A DNA stretch of 64,000 bases, taken from the NCBI RefSeq assembly GCF_016623465.1, contig NZ_JAEDAJ010000001.1:813963-877962 (forward strand), written 5' to 3'. Positions 27,228 to 35,541 of the stretch are shown here, one piece after another (the stretch's first letter is position 1; each line of letters opens with the position of its first letter). The translations under genes and the position numbers were made by a program. Under the pieces are notes generated by a model. That model did no database searches and had not been told where the DNA came from. It saw only the letters and a list, made by a program, of their open reading frames with translations. The stretch is from Brachybacterium halotolerans (lineage in GTDB: Bacteria; Actinomycetota; Actinomycetes; Actinomycetales; Dermabacteraceae).

Positions 27228-27940
27228 AGGCCGAAGTTCGCGTGCTTGTCCTGGGTCTCGCTCGTCTCGAGCTCGCTGAGTTGGTTCTCCAGGTAGTTGC
27301 GCAGACGGTTGCGGTAGTCGCGCTCGAAGGTGCGCAGCTTCTCGATCTTCTTCTCGAGATCGGCCTTCTTGGTCTCGAGGTCGTCGAGCGTGGTGCGCGA
27401 CTTCTCCTCGGCCTCGCCGACGATCCGCTGGTGCTCGTCGTTCGCCTCGGAGATGAGGCGGTCGCGCTCGGCCTCGCCGTTGCGCACGTGCTCGTCGTGC
27501 AGGCGGTTGGCGAGGGCGATGATGCCGGCGGCCGACTGGTCGGGCGTCTCGGCGACGGCGGCCGCGGCGTCCTGCGTGGACTGCGCATCGGCGACGGCGG
27601 CGGTGTCCGCCTCGGCGCCACCGGTCTCGACGGTCGCGGCCTCGGGGGCCGCGGTGCTCTCGCTGACCGCAGCGGTCTCGGAGGTCGCGTCCTCGGCCGA
27701 CTCGGCCGGAGCGGCGGCCGCGGCGGCGGAGCCGTCCTGCGGGGAGCTCTCGAGCTCGGCGACGCGGTTGTGCGCCTCCTCGAGCTCCTTGGTCAGCCGG
27801 GCGTTCTCGTCGATGAGCTCCTGCAGGCGCGGAAGCACCTCGAGGTCGAGGTAATTGTCGACCTCGTCCATGTCGTAGCCTTCGGAGAACCGAACCGGGG
27901 TGAACCGCTTGTTCTCCAGGTCCTCGGGCATCAGAGCCAT
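27224..27940 (-). CDS. divIVA: DivIVA / Wag31 polar growth scaffold
   Basis: A cytoplasmic coiled-coil protein that marks curved membrane at poles and septa and directs wall synthesis. In 238 residues the N-terminal DivIVA domain is clear ([20 protein letters not shown], about 13-32, with the membrane-inserting segment preceding). A first coiled coil follows (about 35-65), then a long Ala/Glu/Thr-rich linker (66-130) and a second coiled coil (about 140-225). AAGGTG precedes the ATG. TACGCT near 28003 on this strand is a possible -10, giving it its own promoter in the 172-nt gap after yggT. It is overlapped by lspA. Confidence 0.95.
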   Translation of the reverse strand: MALMPEDLENKRFTPVRFSEGYDMDEVDNYLDLEVLPRLQELIDENARLTKELEEAHNRVAELESSPQDGSAAAAAAPAESAEDATSETAAVSESTAAPEAATVETGGAEADTAAVADAQSTQDAAAAVAETPDQSAAGIIALANRLHDEHVRNGEAERDRLISEANDEHQRIVGEAEEKSRTTLDDLETKKADLEKKIEKLRTFERDYRNRLRNYLENQLSELETSETQDKHANFGL

Positions 27941-28112
27941 GGGTCACCTTCTCGTACGTCGTGTGGTCAACGCGCCGCTCAGCGTCGCACTGCACAGCGT
28001 AGCGGATCGCGCGCGGTGCCACGGCCAGGTCGTGAACCCCGCCGCCGTGGCAGGCGCCACGTCCACGGGCGGAGCCTCTCGACCCGTCGGTGCGCGGGCG
28101 TCGGCGCAGTCC

Positions 28113-28403
28113 TCAGATCGCGATGCCCCAGAGCACGCGCATCAGCAGGGAGCACACCAGCAGCAGGATGAGCAGGCTGAGGTCGAGCGAGAAGCTTCCC
28201 AGCCGCAGGGGCGGGATCACCCGGCGCAGAGCGCGCACAGGAGGATCCGTGAGCGTGAAGACGATCTCGAACAGCAGCAGCACGATGCCGCGGGGCCGGA
28301 AGTCGCGCGCGTACGAGCGGATCCAGTCGAGCACGAGACGTGCCAGCAGGACCAGCGTGTACAGCAGCAGCGCGAGGTAGAGGATCGAGGCGATCAGCTG
28401 CAC
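28113..28403 (-). CDS. yggT: YggT family membrane protein
   Basis: A 96-residue protein with two hydrophobic segments (about 3-27 and 72-94) flanking a basic loop. The family motif LDWIRSYARDF and the proline-rich DPPVRALRRVIPPLRLG, followed by DLSLLILLLV, are diagnostic for YggT. Homologues have been linked to osmotic tolerance and to division, but the molecular role is unclear. GTG start at 28403, 7 nt after the sepF stop. It belongs to the division cluster between sepF and divIVA. Confidence 0.93.
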   Translation of the reverse strand: MQLIASILYLALLLYTLVLLARLVLDWIRSYARDFRPRGIVLLLFEIVFTLTDPPVRALRRVIPPLRLGSFSLDLSLLILLLVCSLLMRVLWGIAI

Positions 28404-28410
28404 TGCGCGC

Positions 28411-28899
28411 TCAGCTCTGGTTGTAGAAGCTGCCCTCGTCCGTGGTGGACTCGCCGTCCACCTCGACGAACTCCGGGGAGAGCAGGAACACCTTCCCGGT
28501 GATGCGCTCGATGCTGCCGCGCAGCCCGAAGACCAGGCCGGCGCAGAAGTCGACCATGCGCTTGGCGTCGCCGTCCTGCATGTCGCTCAGGTTCACGATC
28601 ACCGGCACGCCGTCCCGGAAGGACTCGCCGATCGCCTTGGCGTCGTTGTACGAGCGCGGGTGAATGGTGGTGATGCGCTGCATCGTGTCCTCCGACGGGT
28701 GGCTGACGGCCACCACGCTGCTCTGGCGCTGACGGATCGGGGTCACCTGCGCCTCCCGCTCGTGGGCCGGCTCCGGCGCGCGCTCGGTGCGGCGCACGGG
28801 CGCCACCTCGTCGCGGCGCGGCTGCTCGTCCTCGTAGTAGTCCTCGTCGACCTCGTTGGCGAGGCCGAGAGCGACCATCGCGTTGTGCCAGGCTCCCAT
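28411..28899 (-). CDS. sepF: Cell division protein SepF
   Basis: The membrane anchor of the FtsZ ring in actinobacteria, which lack FtsA. In 162 residues an N-terminal amphipathic segment (MGAWHNAMVALGLANEV) is followed by an acidic and then charged linker and the SepF core (about 75-150: IHPRSYNDAKAIGESFRDGV, VIVNLSDM, RMVDFCAGLVFGLRGSIERI, VFLLSPEFVEV). The start ATG at 28899 has GGGAGAG upstream and gives the conserved N terminus; a longer frame exists but is not SepF-like. A TAGGTT hexamer at 28985-28990 on this strand could be its -10. It is expected to bind the C-terminal peptide of FtsZ. Confidence 0.95.
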   Translation of the reverse strand: MGAWHNAMVALGLANEVDEDYYEDEQPRRDEVAPVRRTERAPEPAHEREAQVTPIRQRQSSVVAVSHPSEDTMQRITTIHPRSYNDAKAIGESFRDGVPVIVNLSDMQDGDAKRMVDFCAGLVFGLRGSIERITGKVFLLSPEFVEVDGESTTDEGSFYNQS

Positions 28900-29069
28900 G
28901 GTGCTCTCCCTGTGCATTCGTTCGTCCGCTGCGGTTGGTGGGACTCCGGGGAAGCACGGGGAGTGCGCGGGAGTCCCGGTCAAGAACCTACCGGAGGGTC
29001 GGGACGCTCCGACGGACGTGGACGGCGTGTCGTCGCCCGGCGTGTCGCATCACCTGCGGTCGCGCCGCG

Positions 29070-29876
29070 TCAGTCGCGCCGGATGACTCCGGCGAACCGG
29101 CCCGTGCGCTGCGCGCGGCGGTAGGAGAACAGGGCGTCGGTCTCGAGGGTGCACGGGTGGTCGTCGTCGACGGCCGACGGCTCCAGCCCCGCTCCCTCGA
29201 GGATCGCGCGCGCTCCGGCCCGCAGGTCGAGGGCGGGGGTGCCCTGACGCGTGGTCGCCCGGACGGCGGGAAGGTCCGCGGAGGCCCGTGCGCGCATCTC
29301 CTCGGGCACCTCGTAGCAGGACCCGCAGATGCCGGGTCCGATGGCCGCCTGCATGTGCTCGGGGCGGGCGCCGAGCGCCCGCATCTTTTCGAGCGTGCGC
29401 TCGAGCACTCCGCCGAGAAGACCGGCGCGGCCCGCGTGCGCCGCCGCCACGACGCCCGCCTCGGCGTCGCTGAGCAGCACCGGGAGGCAGTCGGCCACCA
29501 TGATCGCCAGGGCCACGTCCCCTCGGTCGGTGACCAGCGCGTCCGCGGTCACCACCTGCCGCTCCCCCGCCTCCGACGCATCCGCGGCATCTCCCGCGGC
29601 TGCCGCTTCTCCCGCGGCCGCTTCCGAGGACCGCAGCACGTGCACGCGGTCGGAGTGGACCTGCTCGACGAAGACGAGAGGCGCGCCGATGCGCGCGGCG
29701 ATCAGCTCGCGGTTCCGCGTCACGGCCTCCGGGGCGTCGCCCACGTGGTGGGCGAGGTTCAGACCGTCGAAGGGAGGCTCGGAGACCCCGCCGAGACGGG
29801 TCGTGAACAGGGCTCGGGCCCCGCGGAGCCGCGGGGCCCGAGCACCGGTGACGGCCGTCGGCCGCTGGTCGTTCAC
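29070..29876 (-). CDS. pgeF: PgeF / laccase-domain protein (peptidoglycan editing factor)
   Basis: A member of the YfiH/DUF152 family, a zinc enzyme reported as a purine nucleoside phosphorylase/deaminase and linked to peptidoglycan fidelity. In 268 residues the family markers are TTRLGGVSEPPFDGLNL, VEQVHSDRV, MVADCLPVLL (Cys ligand), AHAGRAGLLGG (His ligand) and GPGICGSCYEV. A Glu/Ala/Ser-rich insert near residues 85-105 is encoded by GCN repeats. GTG start at 29876, 13 nt after ftsZ; the start lies within a small duplication of the ftsZ stop region. It is transcribed with ftsZ. Confidence 0.88.
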   Translation of the reverse strand: MNDQRPTAVTGARAPRLRGARALFTTRLGGVSEPPFDGLNLAHHVGDAPEAVTRNRELIAARIGAPLVFVEQVHSDRVHVLRSSEAAAGEAAAAGDAADASEAGERQVVTADALVTDRGDVALAIMVADCLPVLLSDAEAGVVAAAHAGRAGLLGGVLERTLEKMRALGARPEHMQAAIGPGICGSCYEVPEEMRARASADLPAVRATTRQGTPALDLRAGARAILEGAGLEPSAVDDDHPCTLETDALFSYRRAQRTGRFAGVIRRD

Positions 29877-29889
29877 TGCTGCCGGTCGC

Positions 29890-31272
29890 TCACTTGAGGA
29901 ACGAGGGCAGGTCCAGGTCGTCGTCGTCGGCCGGGGGCTCCTCGACGCGCGGCGGGCGAACCGGGGAGGACTGCGGCTGGACGGGCGCCGGCTGGACGGG
30001 CTGCGCCTGCTGGGGCGCCTCCTCCTCGACGTCGGCCGGATCGGCCGCGGCGGGCTCGGCGGCCGGCGCCTGCTGCGACGGCGTGAAGCTCTGCTGGGGA
30101 GCGCCCCAGCCGCCGCTGGTCGCGGTCGACGCGGAGTCGGCCGAGCGCACCGGGCGCGGCTCGGGGCGGGCCGGGGCCGACGGCGAGGGACGGCTCGCAC
30201 CGAAGGCGCGGGCGGCGCCCTCCTGTCGGGAGGCGCGGTCCGATCCGCCCGCGGCCAGGCCGCGATCCCCGCGGTCCGATCCGCCCGAGCGCACGGCGCT
30301 CGAGGAGTCGGTGCGCGGGGTGGGCCCGCCGCCCTCGAAGCCGGCGGCGATGACGGTCACGCGGACCTCGTCGCCCAGGGCGTCGTCGATGACGGAGCCG
30401 AAGATGATGTTCGCGTCCGGGTGCGCGGCCTCCTGCACCAGGCGGGCGGCCTCCGAGACCTCGTACAGGCCCAGGTCGCTGCCGCCCTGGATCGAGAGCA
30501 GCACGCCGTAGGCGCCGTCGATCGAGGCCTCCAGCAGGGGGCTGGAGACCGCGAGCTCGGCGGCCTGCAGGGCGCGATCGTCCCCGCGGGAGGAGCCGAT
30601 GCCCATGAGGGCGCTGCCGGCTCCCTGCATGACGGACTTCACGTCGGCGAAGTCGAGGTTGATCAGGCCCGGCGTGGTGATGAGGTCGGTGATGCCCTGG
30701 ACGCCGGAGAGCAGGACCTGGTCCGCGCTCTTGAACGCGTCGAGCATCGAGACCTGCTTGTCGGCGATCGAGAGCAGGCGGTCGTTGGGGATGACGATGA
30801 GGGTGTCGACCTCGGACTGCAGCGCCTCGATGCCGGACTCGGCCTGGCTCGAGCGGCGACGGCCCTCGAAGGTGAAGGGGCGGGTGACCACGCCGATGGT
30901 CAGAGCGCCGAGGCTGCGGGCGATCTTGGCGACGACGGGCGCGCCGCCCGTGCCGGTGCCGCCGCCCTCGCCGGCGGTCACGAAGACCATGTCGGCCCCG
31001 CGCAGGACCTCCTCGATCTCCTCGCCGTGGTCCTCGGCGGCCTTGCGGCCCACCTCGGGATCGGCGCCGGCGCCGAGGCCGCGGGTGATCTCCTTGCCCA
31101 CGTCGAGCTTCACGTCGGCATCCGACATGAGCAGCGCCTGGGCGTCGGTGTTGATCGCGATGAACTCGACGCCCTTGAGGCCGGACTCGATCATGCGGTT
31201 GACGGCGTTGACACCGCCGCCGCCGATGCCGACGACCTTGATGACAGCGAGATAGTTCTGGGATCCGGCCAC
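29890..31272 (-). CDS. ftsZ: Cell division protein FtsZ
   Basis: A tubulin-like GTPase that polymerises into the division ring. In 460 residues, [11 protein letters not shown], the tubulin signature GGGTGTG (103-109) and the T7 loop NLDFAD (205-210) are intact. The globular part ends near residue 315; a Ser/Gly/Ala/Gln-rich linker leads to the conserved C-terminal peptide [12 protein letters not shown] that binds SepF and FtsW. The GTG at 31272 is chosen because AAGGA sits at a good distance and the protein then begins [15 protein letters not shown], as in relatives; the frame is open 35 codons further upstream. A promoter of its own lies at 31389-31417. Confidence 0.97.
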   Translation of the reverse strand: MAGSQNYLAVIKVVGIGGGGVNAVNRMIESGLKGVEFIAINTDAQALLMSDADVKLDVGKEITRGLGAGADPEVGRKAAEDHGEEIEEVLRGADMVFVTAGEGGGTGTGGAPVVAKIARSLGALTIGVVTRPFTFEGRRRSSQAESGIEALQSEVDTLIVIPNDRLLSIADKQVSMLDAFKSADQVLLSGVQGITDLITTPGLINLDFADVKSVMQGAGSALMGIGSSRGDDRALQAAELAVSSPLLEASIDGAYGVLLSIQGGSDLGLYEVSEAARLVQEAAHPDANIIFGSVIDDALGDEVRVTVIAAGFEGGGPTPRTDSSSAVRSGGSDRGDRGLAAGGSDRASRQEGAARAFGASRPSPSAPARPEPRPVRSADSASTATSGGWGAPQQSFTPSQQAPAAEPAAADPADVEEEAPQQAQPVQPAPVQPQSSPVRPPRVEEPPADDDDLDLPSFLK

Positions 31273-31388
31273 GTTCAGGTCCTTGCTCTTGTCGTACTCG
31301 TGCTGATGAGAGAGGGGCGAGATCCGCGAACCCTGACCCTCGACCTCGAGTTGAGGTTGGGACTTCTCCGCTCTCATCCCTTGTCTCG

Positions 31389-31417
31389 ACGCTATGGACG
31401 AGGTCTGATCGGCGCAA
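31389..31417 (-). promoter_or_regulatory. ftsZ promoter
   Basis: On the minus strand TTGCGC (31417-31412), 17 bp, TAGCGT (31394-31389). The predicted start near 31382 gives a 5' leader of about 110 nt that contains an imperfect palindrome around CTCGAG (near 31340-31358), a possible regulatory site. Confidence 0.65.
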
Positions 31418-31558
31418 CGACCGACCTGCGCGTGTCGCGGCGTGTTGCGTTGATCTGTGCGGGTCCGTCGCCCGACGGTGCGCCGCGGACGGGCTCGCAG
31501 GGGCGGCGGTGCGAAGGCCGGGGAGCTCCCGCCTCCGCGAGCGGGCGCTCGCGCCGCC

Positions 31559-32653
31559 TCAGCGGGTGACGGGGGCGACCGGGCTGGTGACGTCGATCTC
31601 GGTGCCCGGCTGCGTGAGCAGGGTCGTGGCGACCTTCGCCTTCAGCTCGCTGTCCTGCGCGTTGCCCCACACGATGGTCTTCGTCCCGGAGTCGCTCTTC
31701 ACCGTGAGCGTCACGTCGTTCGTGGAGGACGCGGTGATGCCGGTGACGGTGCTGCGCATCGAGTCCGGCAGGGCCGCGAGGACGGAGAGCATGGAGCCGG
31801 AGATCGCGTCGGTGTCGCCGCCCTTCCCGCCGATCGTCAGCGGGACGAGCTCCTTGTCCTTGCCCGCGGCCTCGGGGAGCTCGACGCCGTCCGCATCGAG
31901 GATGTGCGTGGAGCCGTCGGAGTCCTTGAGGGTCGCCAGCGGCGTGCGCTCGGTGACCTCGACGCTGAGCGTGCTCGGCCACTTCTTGGAGACCTGTGCC
32001 GTCTTCACCCCGGGCACCTTCTCGACCTCCTTCTCCACGGCGCCCGAACGCACGAGCAGCATGCTGTGGTCCTCCTGCGGAGCCGCGGCGTCGGTGATCG
32101 CGGATGCGTCCACGTAGCCGGCGCCGCTCACCGTCACCTCGTGCACGCGCAGCGGGGGGATCGTGATCGCGACGACCAGCAGCACGATCAGGGCGAGGAG
32201 CGTGCCGGCGGTGCCGAGGATGATCGCGCGGCGGCGGCGCCGCCAGGGGCGCGCCCGCAGCATCCCGCCGAAGCGGTCGGCGGCCTGGACGACGCGTCCC
32301 CGGCCCGTCGTCTCCTCGTGCGACGCGTCGGCGCCCGTGCGTCCCTGCGCAGCCGGGGTCGACGCGGACCCGGAGGCCGCGGTGCGCTGCGCGGAGCTCT
32401 TCTGCTCCGCCGAGCCCGGACGCTGCGCAGGGCGCTTCTGCGCCGCGGTCCCCTGGCGCTGCGCGGCGCTCTTCCGTGACGCGGGCGCCTGCCGCTGCGC
32501 GGGCGCCGCGCGCTGCGCCGAAGTCTGGCGCTGCGCAGGGGTCTCACGCTCCGCGGGTGCCTGACGGCGAGGGGCCGCCGGGCGCTCGTCGGCCGACGGG
32601 CGGGCCTCCGGGACTCCGGGGCGAGACCGCGGAGGGGTGGGACGGCGCGCCAT
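31559..32653 (-). CDS. ftsQ: Cell division protein FtsQ with long repetitive N-terminal tail
   Basis: A bitopic divisome protein. Residues 1-130 are cytoplasmic and disordered with many AQR(Q/P/R) repeats between about 34 and 95, then a basic patch (RPWRRRRR) and one membrane helix (about 141-162, [18 protein letters not shown]). The POTRA domain follows ([19 protein letters not shown]) and the FtsQ/DivIB beta domain ([19 protein letters not shown]...DADGVEL). It would recruit FtsL and the wall enzymes to the septum. Its ATG overlaps the murC stop (TGATG). The tail is longer than in most relatives. Confidence 0.93.
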   Translation of the reverse strand: MARRPTPPRSRPGVPEARPSADERPAAPRRQAPAERETPAQRQTSAQRAAPAQRQAPASRKSAAQRQGTAAQKRPAQRPGSAEQKSSAQRTAASGSASTPAAQGRTGADASHEETTGRGRVVQAADRFGGMLRARPWRRRRRAIILGTAGTLLALIVLLVVAITIPPLRVHEVTVSGAGYVDASAITDAAAPQEDHSMLLVRSGAVEKEVEKVPGVKTAQVSKKWPSTLSVEVTERTPLATLKDSDGSTHILDADGVELPEAAGKDKELVPLTIGGKGGDTDAISGSMLSVLAALPDSMRSTVTGITASSTNDVTLTVKSDSGTKTIVWGNAQDSELKAKVATTLLTQPGTEIDVTSPVAPVTR

Positions 32654-34251
32654 CAGGACAGCTCACCGCCGAGCGCTGCGAGCACCCCCGGGGTCGCCTC
32701 GACGATGTCCCCCGCTCCGAGCATGAGGACGATGTCGCCGTCCTCGGCGGCGGCCGCGAGAGAGGGTGCGACCTCGGCGCGATCGGTGAGCGCGTGCAGC
32801 ACGGCGCCCGGCTCGGCACGATCGGTGATGGTGCGCGCGTCGATGGCCGGGTCGGGATCCTCCCGGGCGCCGTAGACGGGCATCACCCAGCTCTCGTCGG
32901 CCCGGCCGAGGGCGCGGGCGAAGTCCTCCGCGAACGCGCGGGTGCGCGAGTAGAGATGGGGCTGGAAGGCGACGAGCACGCGCCCGGTGGAGCCGACGAT
33001 TCCCCGGGCGGCGGCGATCGTCGCCTCGACCTCGCGCGGGTGGTGGGCGTAGTCGTCGAACACGGGCACTCCCCGGACCACTCCGCGCAGGTCGAAGCGG
33101 CGGGAGGCGCCGGCGAACGGGCCGACGCCCGTCGCCAGGGCGCGCGCCATCGCCGCGGGGTCCGGCGTCGAGGCGGAGATGCCCGCGGGATCGGCGACGT
33201 CGGCGGTCTCGTGTCCGTCCGCGGCCAGCAGGGCGAGGGACCCGGCCAGCGCGCCCATGGCGTTCAGCACGTTGTGGTGCCCGGTGACGTGCAGGTCTAG
33301 CTCGATCTCGCCGACAGGGCCTGCGACCCGGGCGTGGGTGCCGGTGGCCTCGGGCGTCTCATCGAGCAGACGCCAGTCGGCGCCCGAGGCGCGTCCGTAG
33401 GTCTGGACGTCGACGCCGCGCCCGGCGGACCGCTCCCCCAGCGCCGCGGCACCCGCGTCGTCGGCGCAGACCACGAGCGTGCCGCCCGGGACGACACGGT
33501 CGACGAGGGCGTCGAAGGCGGCCACGAGGGTCGCCTCGTCGCCGTGGAAGTCCAGATGGTCGGCCTCGAGGTTGGTGACCACGAGCGCGGAGGGGGCGAA
33601 GGCGAGGAAGGAGCCGTCGGACTCGTCGGCCTCGATCACCGCGAGCGCAGCGTCCGGACCGACCTCATCGGTCGGCCGCTCGGAGTCCGCGTCCTCGCGC
33701 AGCCCGGCATTGCGGCCCAGGTCCGGGACGGCGGCGCCGAGGGCCCAGGCCGGGTCCGCGTCCGTGCCGCGCAGCGCGAGCACGGCCATGGCGGTCGTCG
33801 ACGTCTTGCCGTGGGTGCCCGCGACCGCGAGCAGTCGGCGATCCTGCAGCAGCCCGGCGAGGGCCGCGGCGCGATGGATGACGGGGATGCCGCGCTCGCG
33901 GGCGGCGATCACCTCGACGTTGTCGGCGCGCACGGCGGTGGAGACGACGACGAGATCGACGTCGTCGGCCAGCAGGCCCGCGTCGAAGCCGATCCCGATG
34001 CGGGCGCCCGCCGCGCGCAGCGGGCCGATGAACTGTCCGTCCTGCGAGTCCGAGCCGCTCACGGCGAGCCCCGCTTCGAGGGCGAGCCGCGCGACGGCGG
34101 ACATGCCCGCACCGCCGATGCGCACCACGTGGATCGAGCGCACGGGGCCCTGGGGCCATGCGGAGTCGGTGACCACGTCTCCGGGACGGAGCATCGTGCG
34201 CACCCCGTCGGGCAGGGCGGGAAGGTCGTCGGAGGCAGCGCGCGGGGTCAT
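32653..34251 (-). CDS. murC: UDP-N-acetylmuramate--L-alanine ligase
   Basis: ATP-dependent addition of L-alanine to UDP-MurNAc, the first step of stem-peptide assembly. In 532 residues the N-terminal Rossmann domain has HVVRIGGAGMSAVA, the central domain the P-loop AGTHGKTSTTAM, EADESDGSF and NLEADHLDFHG, and the C-terminal domain FDDYAHHPREV and FQPHLYSRT. Unlike other junctions of the cluster, a 198-nt gap separates it from murG; TACCGT lies 6 nt before its ATG, so it may have its own leaderless promoter. It is followed directly by ftsQ. Confidence 0.96.
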   Translation of the reverse strand: MTPRAASDDLPALPDGVRTMLRPGDVVTDSAWPQGPVRSIHVVRIGGAGMSAVARLALEAGLAVSGSDSQDGQFIGPLRAAGARIGIGFDAGLLADDVDLVVVSTAVRADNVEVIAARERGIPVIHRAAALAGLLQDRRLLAVAGTHGKTSTTAMAVLALRGTDADPAWALGAAVPDLGRNAGLREDADSERPTDEVGPDAALAVIEADESDGSFLAFAPSALVVTNLEADHLDFHGDEATLVAAFDALVDRVVPGGTLVVCADDAGAAALGERSAGRGVDVQTYGRASGADWRLLDETPEATGTHARVAGPVGEIELDLHVTGHHNVLNAMGALAGSLALLAADGHETADVADPAGISASTPDPAAMARALATGVGPFAGASRRFDLRGVVRGVPVFDDYAHHPREVEATIAAARGIVGSTGRVLVAFQPHLYSRTRAFAEDFARALGRADESWVMPVYGAREDPDPAIDARTITDRAEPGAVLHALTDRAEVAPSLAAAAEDGDIVLMLGAGDIVEATPGVLAALGGELS

Positions 34252-34257
34252 GCGCCC

Positions 34258-34263
34258 ACGGTA
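34258..34263 (-). promoter_or_regulatory. Candidate -10 of murC (leaderless)
   Basis: TACCGT on the minus strand, six bases before the murC ATG, with no ribosome site between. A 7-bp hairpin (34278-34294, arms GAGCCTC/GAGGCTC) lies immediately upstream and could terminate readthrough from murG. No convincing -35 is visible. Confidence 0.45.
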
Positions 34264-34398
34264 ACCGGCGCTCCTCGGAGCCTCCCGGAGGCTCTCCGCG
34301 CGTCGTCGGTCACGTGCCCGGGGAGAGCCGGACGGGACCCCGCGACGGAACCCCGCGGCCGGCTCGCGGAGGGGCCGCCCGCAGTGGGGTGAGCGCCT

Positions 34399-34456
34399 CT
34401 GGGATCAGCCGTGCCAGGGCCTGACGCGGTGAGGTCAGCAGCGCTGGGATCAGCCG
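34399..34456. repeat. 13-bp repeat at the murG stop codon
   Basis: CTGGGATCAGCCG occurs at 34399-34411 and 34444-34456 (period 45). The second includes the murG stop codon; the first is downstream of it. Confidence 0.65.
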
Positions 34457-35541
34457 CGGTGGGCGGCGGCGAGGACGAGACCGGCGAGGCGCTCGGCGGC
34501 GTCGGTGATGCCGAAGGCGCGGGAGGCCTCGGACATCGCCCGCAGACGCTCGGGGTCGCTCAGCAGCGGCAGGATCGTGCCGGTCATGACCTGCTCGTCG
34601 AGGTCGGCGTCGGAGATCATGAGGGCGCCGCCGGCGCTCACGACCTCCTGGCCGTTCAGCGCCTGCTCGCCGTTGCCGACCGGCAGGGGCACGAACACCG
34701 CGGGCAGGCCGACGGCCGTGAGCTCGCTGACGGTGCCGGCCCCGGAGCGGGTGACGGCGAGGTCGGCGGCGGCGTAGGCGTCCTCCATGGCGCTCACGTA
34801 TTCGACCAGCTGGTAGCCGTCGCGGTCCGCGAGGGCGGCTCCGACCTCGGTCTTCCCTCGGCCGGTGACGTGGAGGATCTGGCCGCCGTGCGCGAGCACC
34901 GTCTCCGCGCTGCGCACGACGACCTCGTTGAGGTGCTGGGCACCCAGGGACCCTCCGGTGACCAGCAGCACGGGGCGCTCCGGGTCCAGTCCGAAGGAGC
35001 GCACGGCGTCGGTGCGGCGGGCGGCGCGGTCGAGGGCCGCGATGCCCTCGCGCATGGGCATCCCGATGCGGCGGGCACCGGGCAGCGGGGTGTGCTCGAA
35101 GGCCGTGAGCACGGCCGCGGCCCCGCGGGCACCGAGACGGTTGGCGAGGCCGGGCCGGCGATTCGCCTCATGGATCAGGCGAGGGATGCGCGCGGAGGCG
35201 GAGGCGAGATAGGCGGGCGGGCACACGTAGCCGCCGAAGCCGCAGACAGCGCCGACGCCTCGGTCCTTCATGAGTGCGCGCACCTCGCGCAGGCTGCCGC
35301 CGAAGCGGGCCGGGAAGCGCAGCGCAGCGCCGTTGGGACGGCGAGGGAAGGGAACCTTCTCGATGGTGGCGAGCTCGAGGCCCGCGGCCGGGACGAGGTC
35401 GGCTTCCAGGCCGTCCGCCGTGCCGAGAGCGAGCACCTCGGCCTCGGGGTCCAGCTCGCGGATCTTCGCGGCGGTGGCGAGCAGGGGCGAGACGTGGCCT
35501 GCGGTGCCGCCTCCGGCCAGCAGGACGGTCGGTGCGTTCAT
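34450..35541 (-). CDS. murG: UDP-GlcNAc transferase MurG
   Basis: A membrane-associated GT-B glycosyltransferase that adds GlcNAc to lipid I to give lipid II. In 363 residues the N-terminal G loop GGGTAGHVSPLLA, a second loop (VCGFGGYVCPPAYLAS) and the C-terminal donor site (VTGGSLGAQHLNE, VTRSGAGTVSEL, PLPVGNGEQALNGQ) are conserved. Its ATG overlaps the ftsW stop by one base (TGATG). The product feeds the flippase and FtsW/FtsI at the septum. Confidence 0.96.
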   Translation of the reverse strand: MNAPTVLLAGGGTAGHVSPLLATAAKIRELDPEAEVLALGTADGLEADLVPAAGLELATIEKVPFPRRPNGAALRFPARFGGSLREVRALMKDRGVGAVCGFGGYVCPPAYLASASARIPRLIHEANRRPGLANRLGARGAAAVLTAFEHTPLPGARRIGMPMREGIAALDRAARRTDAVRSFGLDPERPVLLVTGGSLGAQHLNEVVVRSAETVLAHGGQILHVTGRGKTEVGAALADRDGYQLVEYVSAMEDAYAAADLAVTRSGAGTVSELTAVGLPAVFVPLPVGNGEQALNGQEVVSAGGALMISDADLDEQVMTGTILPLLSDPERLRAMSEASRAFGITDAAERLAGLVLAAAHRG

